Source: Bacteroidota bacterium
GTDB taxonomy: Bacteria > Bacteroidota > Bacteroidia > Flavobacteriales > Schleiferiaceae
Assembly: GCA_003045865.1 (NCBI GenBank)
Contig: PZPB01000015.1
Coordinates: 9,736 to 45,360 of the forward strand
Length of the DNA stretch: 35,625 nt
Direction of reading: 5' to 3'
Shown: positions 16,211 through 23,811 of the stretch, in pieces
Layout: each line of letters starts with the position of its first letter
Position numbering within the stretch: the first letter of the stretch is position 1
Translations under genes and position numbers: made by a program
Notes under the pieces: generated by a model
What the model was told of the DNA's origin: nothing
Databases searched by the model: none
Seen by the model: only the letters and a program-made list of their open reading frames with translations

Positions 16211-17344
16211 TTATAAACTAAGGAGGTAATTGATTAACAAATCGATTTCCTCCTTTTTGCTGTCTTTACCGAAGGAAACTCGCAATACCGTATCTTGGTG
16301 ATTGGGCTTTAGGGCAGCAATAACATGCGAACTTTGCACACTACCGGAGGAACAAGCGCTTCCGCCCGATAAGGCAAAACCATGCAGATCTAAGTTGAAG
16401 AGCAACATGCCATTATCATCTTTTAAAGGGAAAGAAATGCTGGCCACGGTGTACAAACTTTTCCCTAGTTCACCGCTGAGACCATTGGTATAAACCGCTG
16501 GTATTTTCGCTTTTAATTGTGCTAAGAAATAACTTTTAATCTCTTCAATATGAGAGCGCTCTTCGGCTAGATGCTCATAAGCCAAGCTTAGGGCTTTCGC
16601 CATGGCCCCTATCTGAAAAATATTCTCCGTACCGCCGCGTAATCCTCTTTGTTGCGCTCCTCCAGAAATTAAAGCTTGCACTTTTAATTTTTGCGAGAGG
16701 TATAAAAATCCCACTGCTTTAGGACCATAGAATTTATGCGCCGAAGCCGAGGCAAAATCAATGGGTAAATCGCCTAAATTTAAAGGGAAATGACCCACCG
16801 TTTGCACGGTGTCACTATGAAAGTACGAATTGTATTTATGGGCTAAATCGCCTATAGCTTGTAAATCGTTTAGATTGCCGATTTCATTATTACCATGCAT
16901 CAGGGAAACCAAAGCCGGTCCTTCCTTTTGCAACTCATGTTCTAATTCTGCCAAGTCAATTTGTCCCTGCGCATCTACCGAAAGGACAGAAAACTCGGCG
17001 CCAAAAGCCTTAGACCAAAGTTCAGCGGCATGTAACACCGCATGATGCTCGAGTGGACTGGTGATGATGCGCTTTACTTTTAAATCGCGTAAAGCCATAA
17101 CAATGGCCGTATTATTGGCTTCGGTACCGCCCGAAGTGAAGATAATTTCTGCACTTTGGCAAGCCATTAATTTGGCAATTTGCTTGCGGCTAGATTCCAA
17201 TACCACTTTGGCTTTTCGTCCAAAAGAGTGGCTGCTGGAAGGATTGGCTTGTGAGCCTAATAATAATTCCGAATAATAATCGACCACTTCGTTGCGCATG
17301 GGCGTGGAAGCGGCGTAATCGAAATAGATGGGGGGTTGGGTCAT
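16211..17344 (-). CDS. Cysteine desulfurase (NifS/IscS-like)
   Basis: PLP enzyme of 377 residues that takes sulfur from cysteine as a protein persulfide, for Fe-S clusters or tRNA thiolation. The fold-type I landmarks are present: FDYAASTPMRNEV at the N-terminus, EHH with His100 stacking on PLP, SASAHKFYGPK with the Schiff-base Lys204, RGGTENI, and the active-site loop SGGSACSSGS with catalytic Cys331. The loop is the long type I (NifS/IscS) kind. There is no iscU or suf gene next to it. Its ATG overlaps the TGA stop of the preceding class-V enzyme by four bases (ATGA), so the two are coupled. Confidence 0.93.
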   Translation of the reverse strand: MTQPPIYFDYAASTPMRNEVVDYYSELLLGSQANPSSSHSFGRKAKVVLESSRKQIAKLMACQSAEIIFTSGGTEANNTAIVMALRDLKVKRIITSPLEHHAVLHAAELWSKAFGAEFSVLSVDAQGQIDLAELEHELQKEGPALVSLMHGNNEIGNLNDLQAIGDLAHKYNSYFHSDTVQTVGHFPLNLGDLPIDFASASAHKFYGPKAVGFLYLSQKLKVQALISGGAQQRGLRGGTENIFQIGAMAKALSLAYEHLAEERSHIEEIKSYFLAQLKAKIPAVYTNGLSGELGKSLYTVASISFPLKDDNGMLLFNLDLHGFALSGGSACSSGSVQSSHVIAALKPNHQDTVLRVSFGKDSKKEEIDLLINYLLSL

Positions 17345-18837
17345 AATTTAAACCAAGAATCTATCAACGCTTGGGTGCCTGTTTCTCGATTGCTGTAAGT
17401 AAAGGTATTAGACCCCTTTGGACAATCATACTGGCTGGTATAATGTTGGGCATGGGTGGCGACATGTTCAATGGCATCGCAAATTTCTATTACCTCCTTA
17501 TCTGTAAGAGTGGGATGTACCGATAAGCGAATCCAACCGGGACGCACAAATAAATCACCCGCATCAACCTGCGCTCTAATTTTATCGCTCGCTTCTTCAC
17601 CCAAATGGAAAAGATAATGCCCATAGGTTCCCGCACAACTGCAACCGCCGCGAGTTTGAATACCAAACAGGTCATTAAGCAATTGCACTACCAAATTATA
17701 ATGCAAACCTTCCACAAAGAAGGAAATTGCTCCTAAGCGATCTTTAATATTTCCGGCCAAAATTACAAGGCCTGGAACTTTTTCTAAGCGATCAAAAATA
17801 TAAGTAAGCAATTCATGCTCGCGGGCACGAATGGCTTTTACCGTCATTTTCTCCTTTAAGCGAATGGCCAAAGCGGCGCGCATAGTTTGAAGAAAACCGG
17901 GAGTACCGCCATCTTCACGCGCTTCTATGTCGGAAATATATTGGTGACCACCCCAAGGATTAGTCCAAGTTACCGTGCCACCACCAGGATGATCAGGAAC
18001 TTTATTCTTGTATAATTTAGAATTGAAAATTAAAACCCCTGGCGTTCCGGGTCCACCTAAAAATTTATGTGGTGAAAAGAAAATCGCATCCAGCTGCGCA
18101 TCAGGATCATTAGGATGCATGTCGATATCAACGTAAGGTCCACTGCAAGCGAAGTCTACAAAGCAATGACCACCAGCGGCGTGTATCATTTTAGCTACTT
18201 CATGGTAGGGTGTAAAAACGCCGGTTACATTGCTAGCCGAAGTAATACTGGCAATTTTATAAGGACGATCAGCATATTGCTCGAGCAATTGGGCAAAATG
18301 ATTAAGATCTAGAGAGCCTTGCGGACAAGGGTGAATTTGCACTACTTCTGCAATTGTTTCTAACCAAGAGGTTTGATTAGAATGATGTTCCATGTGGCTA
18401 ATAAAAACCACTGGGCGCTCGTGTTTTTCAATTTTAATGCGATCGGCAAATTGTTCGGGAATCTTAAAACCTAGGATGCGTTGGAGTTTTAACACCGCAC
18501 CTGTCATTCCCGTTCCCGTGGGAATAAAAGCATCATCTGCGGCAGCGTTAACATGCTCTTTTATAATGCGTTTGGCCTCGCTATAAGCCGCCGTCATCAT
18601 AGCACCCGTATAAGAAGTTTCGGTATGTGTATTGGCTACTAGAGGGCCAAACTCCGATTTCATTTTATCCTCTATTGGCCCATATAATCTACCACTCGCA
18701 ATCCAATCGGCATAAATAATACGCTTAGGTCCGAAGGGACCCACAAATTCGGCATTTTGGCCAACTATATTATCGCGAAACTCCTGGAAGTGCTCTTCCC
18801 ATTTTGTGTGCGCTAGTTTTGAGGTGGTAGTATTCAT
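17341..18837 (-). CDS. Class V aminotransferase-fold PLP enzyme
   Basis: 498 residues, cytoplasmic, related to SufS/CsdA-type cysteine desulfurases but longer. The PLP lysine is Lys258 in FFSPHKFLGGPGTPG. ISHMEHHSNQTSW carries the PLP-stacking histidine. A Cys-rich motif GIQTRGGCSCAGTYGHYLF places Cys399 and Cys401 roughly where SufS has its catalytic Cys. Whether it is a desulfurase, a lyase or something else is not decided by these residues. It lies 10 bases after glmM and overlaps a bona fide cysteine desulfurase gene, so the two PLP enzymes are made together. Confidence 0.88.
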   Translation of the reverse strand: MNTTTSKLAHTKWEEHFQEFRDNIVGQNAEFVGPFGPKRIIYADWIASGRLYGPIEDKMKSEFGPLVANTHTETSYTGAMMTAAYSEAKRIIKEHVNAAADDAFIPTGTGMTGAVLKLQRILGFKIPEQFADRIKIEKHERPVVFISHMEHHSNQTSWLETIAEVVQIHPCPQGSLDLNHFAQLLEQYADRPYKIASITSASNVTGVFTPYHEVAKMIHAAGGHCFVDFACSGPYVDIDMHPNDPDAQLDAIFFSPHKFLGGPGTPGVLIFNSKLYKNKVPDHPGGGTVTWTNPWGGHQYISDIEAREDGGTPGFLQTMRAALAIRLKEKMTVKAIRAREHELLTYIFDRLEKVPGLVILAGNIKDRLGAISFFVEGLHYNLVVQLLNDLFGIQTRGGCSCAGTYGHYLFHLGEEASDKIRAQVDAGDLFVRPGWIRLSVHPTLTDKEVIEICDAIEHVATHAQHYTSQYDCPKGSNTFTYSNRETGTQALIDSWFKL

Positions 18838-18847
18838 GGGCTAAAAA

Positions 18848-20236
18848 TTAATTGGCCAAAGCTGCCAGTTCATTAATAAATCGTTCTCCTAAGCTATCGG
18901 CTGCCGCCTGAGATTTTGCTTCCGTATAAATACGGATAATCGGTTCAGTATTGGACTTTCGCATGTGTACCCATTCGTCGGCGAAGTCTATTTTAACACC
19001 ATCAATAGTGCTAACTTCTTCCATTTGATATTTCGTAGCAATGCTGTTTAAGATGCCATCCACATCCATTCCTGCTTCCAGCTGAATTTTATTCTTGCCC
19101 ATAAAATAGGCGGGGTAAGAAGCGCGTAACTCGCTTAAAGTTTTTCCCGCTGTCGCTAGATGCGAAAGAATAATGGCAATACCTACGAGTGAATCGCGAC
19201 CGTAATGTAAGTCGGGTAAGATTACTCCCCCATTGCCTTCGCCACCTAGTACGGCCTTAACTTCTTTCATTTTGGTAACCACATTTACTTCACCCACGGC
19301 AGCAGCGGAATAATCAACGCCACGTTCTTTGGCCAAATCGCGTAAAGCACGGCTACTGCTTAAATTACTTACGAGAGATCCGCTTTTATGATTCAATAGG
19401 TAATCGGCGGCAGCCACTAAAGTGTACTCTTCGCCAAACATTTCTCCATCTTCAGAAATAAGGGCAAGACGATCCACATCGGGATCTACCACGATGCCAA
19501 TATCACAAGACTTTTCTTTCACCACTTTCATAATATCACCCAAATGCGCTTTGAGCGGCTCGGGGTTATGTGGAAAAAGTCCGTTTGGTTCGCAGTATAA
19601 AAGTTCAGTGCGTTTTACCCCTAAGCGCTCTAATAATGGGGGAATAGAAATTCCACCGGTAGAATTTACCGCATCAACCGCAACTTTAAGATCGGCCTTC
19701 GCAATGGCTTCTACATTAATATAGGGCAAAGCCAAAATGGCATCAATATGTTTTTCAATGGCGTCTTCGCTCCGAGTAGTTTTACCTAAAGAGTGCACTT
19801 CTACAAAGTCGTAGTCTTCTGCGTCAATCATGCGCATTAGCTCCTGACCGTCGGCACCCGAAATAAATTCGCCTTTTTCGTTCAATAATTTTAAAGCATT
19901 CCACTCTACGGGATTATGCGAGGCAGTAAGAATTATACCCCCTTGAGCTTTTTCAAATACTACCGCCATTTCTACTGTTGGTGTAGTAGAAAGATCCAAA
20001 TCGATAACGTCTATACCGCAACCCACTAAGGTGTTTTGTACCAAATTTTGAATCATCGACCCACTAGGACGAGCGTCGCGGCCAATAACCACTTTCACTG
20101 AACCATTAGGATTTTTACGCTTTAACCAATTTCCATAAGCCGCTGCAAATTCTACTGCATCCAATGGACTCAGATTTTCGCCTTTCTTTCCGCCAATGGT
20201 GCCTCTTACCCCCGATATAGATTTTATTAAGGTCAT
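18848..20236 (-). CDS. glmM: Phosphoglucosamine mutase-type phosphohexomutase
   Basis: Interconverts glucosamine 6- and 1-phosphate on the way to UDP-GlcNAc; an alpha-D-phosphohexomutase of 462 residues. The phosphoserine is Ser106 in TASHNPVEWNALK. The metal loop is DPDVDRLAL (Asp252, 254, 256). The sugar loop is GEGNGGVILPDLHYGRD and the phosphate-binding loop RKSNTEPIIRIYTEA. The N-terminus, ISGVRGTIGG, is typical. The protein could also act on mannose or glucose phosphates; glmM is the usual assignment for this Bacteroidota type. It is first in a transcript with the two PLP enzymes and is preceded by an exact TAnnTTTG element. Confidence 0.92.
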   Translation of the reverse strand: MTLIKSISGVRGTIGGKKGENLSPLDAVEFAAAYGNWLKRKNPNGSVKVVIGRDARPSGSMIQNLVQNTLVGCGIDVIDLDLSTTPTVEMAVVFEKAQGGIILTASHNPVEWNALKLLNEKGEFISGADGQELMRMIDAEDYDFVEVHSLGKTTRSEDAIEKHIDAILALPYINVEAIAKADLKVAVDAVNSTGGISIPPLLERLGVKRTELLYCEPNGLFPHNPEPLKAHLGDIMKVVKEKSCDIGIVVDPDVDRLALISEDGEMFGEEYTLVAAADYLLNHKSGSLVSNLSSSRALRDLAKERGVDYSAAAVGEVNVVTKMKEVKAVLGGEGNGGVILPDLHYGRDSLVGIAIILSHLATAGKTLSELRASYPAYFMGKNKIQLEAGMDVDGILNSIATKYQMEEVSTIDGVKIDFADEWVHMRKSNTEPIIRIYTEAKSQAAADSLGERFINELAALAN

Positions 20237-20253
20237 GCTTTGTATTTGAGGGC

Positions 20254-20261
20254 AAATATAA
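20254..20261 (-). promoter_or_regulatory. -7 promoter element of the glmM operon
   Basis: Minus-strand TATATTTG, an exact TAnnTTTG match 17 bases before the glmM ATG. No TTG at the -33 position. Confidence 0.58.
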
Positions 20262-20412
20262 ATATTAGGCTTGCTTAAAACCTTAATTGAAGCAGCAGAT
20301 TTTCGATGCTTAGAAAAAGATAAAACCTTAATCCGTTCTGTCCGACAAATTACGAGGCTTTAATGCCTCATTTTAAATTGCACTTCGCTTGGGTGGCTTA
20401 CTATGCTGCGCC

Positions 20413-20451
20413 ATATCTAAGAAGGTAGATCTGCGCTCAGCTTTTAGATAT
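20413..20451. repeat. Inverted repeat ATATCTAA/TTAGATAT
   Basis: Perfect 8-bp arms at 20413-20420 and 20444-20451 separated by 23 bases, in the middle of the non-coding gap. It may be an RNA hairpin or a spaced operator. No T tract follows, so it is not a terminator. Confidence 0.5.
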
Positions 20452-20614
20452 AATTTAATGCAAACACTACCGAACATTTTATTCCGCTTGGCTCTAATTT
20501 CCCAGTTTTAGAAGAAGTCTGAGGCTATAATTTTAGGTCGAACTTAGGTTCTGAACTATCCGATTAAATTATAAACATCACCTAAACACTTAGATTGCAA
20601 GCTTGTTGATTAAT

Positions 20615-20647
20615 TTGTGAAAAAGCGGGCATAAGGCTGTACCTTTG
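20615..20647 (+). promoter_or_regulatory. Promoter of the TPR - DUF368 - aroE operon
   Basis: TTG at 20615-20617 and TACCTTTG at 20640-20647 are separated by 22 bases, close to the Bacteroidota consensus. The transcript would have a leader of about 35 bases before the ATG at 20689. Confidence 0.72.
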
Positions 20648-20688
20648 CTCGGCTTAAAAGGGTAGTTTTAAATATCCAATGGTATAAT

Positions 20689-22098
20689 ATGTTTGAAGAC
20701 GAGAACGAAGACGAATTTTTCAACCTGCTAGAGCTAGTCGATGACTTCAAACGAGCACAAGCACAAGGTAAATCGGCATTTTACGATTTAGAAGAATTTG
20801 AAGCTATTGCCGACTACTTTTACGAGTTAGGGAAAATCAAACAAGCGCTAGAAGTAGTTGATATTGCTACTAGTCAGCATCCCTATGCCACCCATTTATG
20901 GTTTAAACGTGTGCAGTACTTAACCGCTTCCGACAATACGCAAGCGGCCAAAGAGGCTCTGAAAGAATTGGAAAAGGTGATGCCTGAATCCTACGACTTA
21001 TTTATGGCACGCGCCGGATTGTTCAGTAAATTGGGCAATCACCAAAAAGCAATTCAACAATACCGCCAGGCGCTAAACTTAGCGGAATATCAAGAAGATG
21101 TTTATCATCTATTAGCTTTAGAATATCAATTAACAGGTGCCTACGAAAAGGCCCTGAAGTATCTAAAGCTTTCGCTAGAAGTATATCCCGACGATGAAAT
21201 TGCTATTTACAACATTGCCCTTTGCTACGATCTTTTAGATCAACAAGAAGCAGGACGCGATTTCTTTTTGAAATTAATCGACGAAAACCCTTATGGGGAA
21301 GTAGCTTGGTACCATTTAGGAATTATCTATGCCAAAATGGAAGAGTACAATCTCGCCATTAATGCCTTAGATTATTCCATTCTTATCGATGATTTCTTCT
21401 CGGCGGCTTATTATGAAAAAGCACGCATTTTAGAATTGCTTTTCCGTTTTGAAGAAGCGGCAGAAACCTATCACGCGACTTTCGAATTTGACGGTACTAG
21501 TGGTTATGCCTATTACAAAATGGGACTCTGCTATTTACAACTGCATAAAGAGAAGAAAGCGGAAAGTCATTTTTATAAAGCCATCAAAGAAGATCCCGAT
21601 TTAGAAGAAGCTTATTACGAGCTGGCCCTCATGAAAGACGAAGCTAAAGAATGGGATGAAGCGGTTTTCTTAATTAATAAGGCCGTAGAATTGGACTTCG
21701 AAAATTGGAAGTACCAGCAAATTAGCGCCTTAATTCACCAGCGTGCAGGCAAACTTGATGAAGCAAAAATAATTTACAATGATTTAATTAAAGGTGGCTA
21801 TTTCGAGAGCGACACCTTTATTCAATACTCTGAGCTTTTAAACGACTTATGTGAGTTTGACGAAGCCTTAGAAGTATTGGCCGAGGGAATTAAAAAGCTA
21901 CCCAGCGCTGCTTCTCTCTATTTTCATTTAGCGGGCTTCTTTTTTATACAAGGCAAAGAAATGGAAGGTGCCATCCAACTGCGCGATGCCCTAGACATTT
22001 ACCCCGAGGGTAAACTTTTTTTCCTCGATTTGTTCCCAGTCTTAATCGATCACCCGATGGTGAAAGAAATTCTGAACAATCCATCAAAACGATTCTAA
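20689..22098 (+). CDS. Tetratricopeptide-repeat protein
   Basis: 469-residue soluble protein with no signal peptide, so presumably cytoplasmic. A very acidic start (MFEDENEDEFFNLLELVDDF) leads into at least ten TPR units, roughly 34 residues each, from about residue 40 to 440. Examples are LAGLFSKLG-type helices with HQKAIQQYRQALNLAEY, AYEKALKYLKLSLEVYPDD, EYNLAINALDYSILIDD and KKAESHFYKAIKEDPD. TPR arrays bind partner proteins; no enzymatic domain is present and the partner is unknown. It is the first gene of an operon with the DUF368 translocase (15 bases away) and aroE. Confidence 0.9.
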   Translation: MFEDENEDEFFNLLELVDDFKRAQAQGKSAFYDLEEFEAIADYFYELGKIKQALEVVDIATSQHPYATHLWFKRVQYLTASDNTQAAKEALKELEKVMPESYDLFMARAGLFSKLGNHQKAIQQYRQALNLAEYQEDVYHLLALEYQLTGAYEKALKYLKLSLEVYPDDEIAIYNIALCYDLLDQQEAGRDFFLKLIDENPYGEVAWYHLGIIYAKMEEYNLAINALDYSILIDDFFSAAYYEKARILELLFRFEEAAETYHATFEFDGTSGYAYYKMGLCYLQLHKEKKAESHFYKAIKEDPDLEEAYYELALMKDEAKEWDEAVFLINKAVELDFENWKYQQISALIHQRAGKLDEAKIIYNDLIKGGYFESDTFIQYSELLNDLCEFDEALEVLAEGIKKLPSAASLYFHLAGFFFIQGKEMEGAIQLRDALDIYPEGKLFFLDLFPVLIDHPMVKEILNNPSKRF

Positions 22099-22113
22099 TT
22101 TTCTCGCAGCAGC

Positions 22114-23082
22114 ATGCAAAAATTTTTCTTATTCCTTAAGGGCATGGCCATGGGCGCCGCCGACGTAGTTCCTGGTGTTAGTGGTGGTACCATTGCCTTC
22201 ATAACTGGTATTTACGAAGAGTTGATTGAGAGTATCAATCGCATTAATTTAGAGGCGCTTCGTACCCTGCGAAAAGAGGGTTTTGCCAAAGCTTGGGAAT
22301 ATGTAAACGGATGGTTTTTTGTCCCCCTTTTCTTAGGGATTGGTGTATCCATTGTTTCCTTAGCTAAAGGAATTTCTTGGTTATTGGAAAATCAAGCCGT
22401 TCTTCTATGGAGCTTTTTCTTCGGATTAGTTTTCGCGAGTATCTTCTTTGTAGGAAAACAGGTGAAACAATGGGGCCTTAGCCCCGCCCTAGCCTTTGTT
22501 GTCGGCGCCGCAATTGCCTATCTGGTAACTGTCCTCCCCGCTTCTGGCTCCAACGATTCACTTTGGTATATCTTCTTAAGCGGCAGTATTGCTATTTGTG
22601 CGATGATTCTTCCCGGTATTTCAGGTTCTTTTATCTTGGTTTTACTGGGCTCCTATTCGGTAGTATTAAACGCTATTCACGAAAGAGAATTAAGCATCAT
22701 CTTCACCTTTGGTGCGGGTGCGATTTTAGGTTTACTTTCTTTTGCTCGACTATTAAAAGTGATGTTTGCAAAATACCATGATCTTACCATCGCTCTACTT
22801 TCGGGCTTCTTATTAGGTTCACTTAATAAAATTTGGCCTTGGAAACGCGTCGATGAAATTATGATTAAGCATGCCGGTGAGGCCAATGAAGAAATTGTAA
22901 ATGTGGTAGAGCGTACTGTTTTACCTAACGACTTTAGCTTACCGGTATTAGAAGGTGCAAATGTAATTGGACAAACACCTACTGATGCGCAGTTTTTACC
23001 TGCTTTAGGTCTAGCCATCGCTGGAGCTGCCTTAATCTTCCTTCTGGAAAAATTAGGTAGTAAAAAACCCAATGAAGCCTAA
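22114..23082 (+). CDS. DUF368 family polyprenyl-phosphate translocase
   Basis: 322-residue polytopic inner-membrane protein. The N-terminal signature GMAMGAADVVPGVSGGTIAF and its inverted partner MILPGISGSFILVLLGSY form the two re-entrant halves of the fold, with about eight hydrophobic helices overall. DUF368 proteins (PopT) have been shown to recycle undecaprenyl phosphate across the membrane for cell-wall synthesis; I carry that role over from the family. A hydrophilic insert, HAGEANEEIVNVVERTV, lies at about residues 250-290 before the last helix. It sits between the TPR gene and aroE with minimal spacing. Confidence 0.9.
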   Translation: MQKFFLFLKGMAMGAADVVPGVSGGTIAFITGIYEELIESINRINLEALRTLRKEGFAKAWEYVNGWFFVPLFLGIGVSIVSLAKGISWLLENQAVLLWSFFFGLVFASIFFVGKQVKQWGLSPALAFVVGAAIAYLVTVLPASGSNDSLWYIFLSGSIAICAMILPGISGSFILVLLGSYSVVLNAIHERELSIIFTFGAGAILGLLSFARLLKVMFAKYHDLTIALLSGFLLGSLNKIWPWKRVDEIMIKHAGEANEEIVNVVERTVLPNDFSLPVLEGANVIGQTPTDAQFLPALGLAIAGAALIFLLEKLGSKKPNEA

Positions 23083-23085
23083 TTT

Positions 23086-23811
23086 ATGCATTTTGGCCTA
23101 ATTGGAAAAAGTATCGATTACTCCTTCTCTAAGGCCTATTTTACCAAAAAATTTAAACAGGAGAAGCTCGATCATAGCTATGTAAACTGCGACTTAGAGC
23201 AGATTGCCCAGTTTCCCGCATTATTAGAAAGTAAAGAATGGACTGGTTTTAATGTGACCATTCCCTACAAAGAGCAGATTCTGTCTTTCGTGCATCATTT
23301 AAGTCCAGAGGTACAAAGCATTGGAGCCGCCAATGTTATTGCTGTGCATCAGCAAAAGCTTTATGCTTATAACACCGATTATTTAGGCTTTCGCCAAGAT
23401 TTGCTCGAATTCCTATCCGCCGAAAGGCCCGAAAACGCGCTTATTTTAGGTAGTGGCGGCGCATCTAAAGCAGTTATTTATGCTTTACAGCAGATGGGTA
23501 TTAAAACACAAGTAGTCGGTAGAAAAGCACTAGCCGATAAATGGAATTACGAGCAGGCCTCCGCTCGTTTAGCCGATTTCCAATTAGTAGTAAACTGCAG
23601 TCCCTTAGGAACTTTTCCCCATGTAAATGACATGCCCGCCCTGAAGCTTAGCGATAATTTAAAAGGTAAATTCTTCTACGACCTCATCTACAACCCGAAT
23701 GAAACCCGCCTGCTAAAGGAGGCCCGTTTGAGAGGCGCACAAACCCGTAACGGCCAAGGAATGTTGATTCTTCAAGCCGAAGCAAGTTGGGACATTTGGA
23801 CTAAGCCTTAA
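23086..23811 (+). CDS. aroE: Shikimate dehydrogenase
   Basis: NADP(H)-dependent reduction of 3-dehydroshikimate in aromatic amino acid synthesis; 241 residues, the short form common in Bacteroidota. The substrate serines lie in GKSIDYSFSKAYF (Ser13, Ser15), the catalytic Lys62 in FNVTIPYKEQ, and Asp98 in NTDYLGF. The Rossmann glycine motif is GSGGASKAV, followed by VVGRK where the classical enzyme has NRT, so cofactor preference may differ. NCSPLGTFP and GQGMLILQAEASW are the conserved late motifs. It starts three bases after the DUF368 gene. Its last 11 bases overlap the 3' end of the convergent ccsBA gene. Confidence 0.95.
   Translation: MHFGLIGKSIDYSFSKAYFTKKFKQEKLDHSYVNCDLEQIAQFPALLESKEWTGFNVTIPYKEQILSFVHHLSPEVQSIGAANVIAVHQQKLYAYNTDYLGFRQDLLEFLSAERPENALILGSGGASKAVIYALQQMGIKTQVVGRKALADKWNYEQASARLADFQLVVNCSPLGTFPHVNDMPALKLSDNLKGKFFYDLIYNPNETRLLKEARLRGAQTRNGQGMLILQAEASWDIWTKP

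Larger units (their letters stand above)
20237..20688. other. 452-base divergent intergenic region
   Basis: The longest gap in the window, between glmM (minus) and a TPR gene (plus). It holds one promoter at each end (20254-20261 and 20615-20647) and about 350 bases between them with stops in all frames. Within that stretch are a small GAGGC/GCCTC hairpin (20354-20369) and an 8-bp inverted repeat (20413-20451). No tRNA, rRNA or recognisable gene remnant is seen. It could hold a small RNA or operators, but nothing identifies one. Confidence 0.6.

Noticed and set aside
20354-20369. GAGGC/GCCTC hairpin as a terminator
   Set aside because: Only a 5-bp stem with no real T tract, and no gene ends before it on either strand.
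22677-23072. Long open frames antisense to known genes (for example 131 codons opposite the DUF368 gene)
   Set aside because: Low-complexity basic/Ser-rich translations without motifs, fully overlapped by well-supported genes on the other strand.
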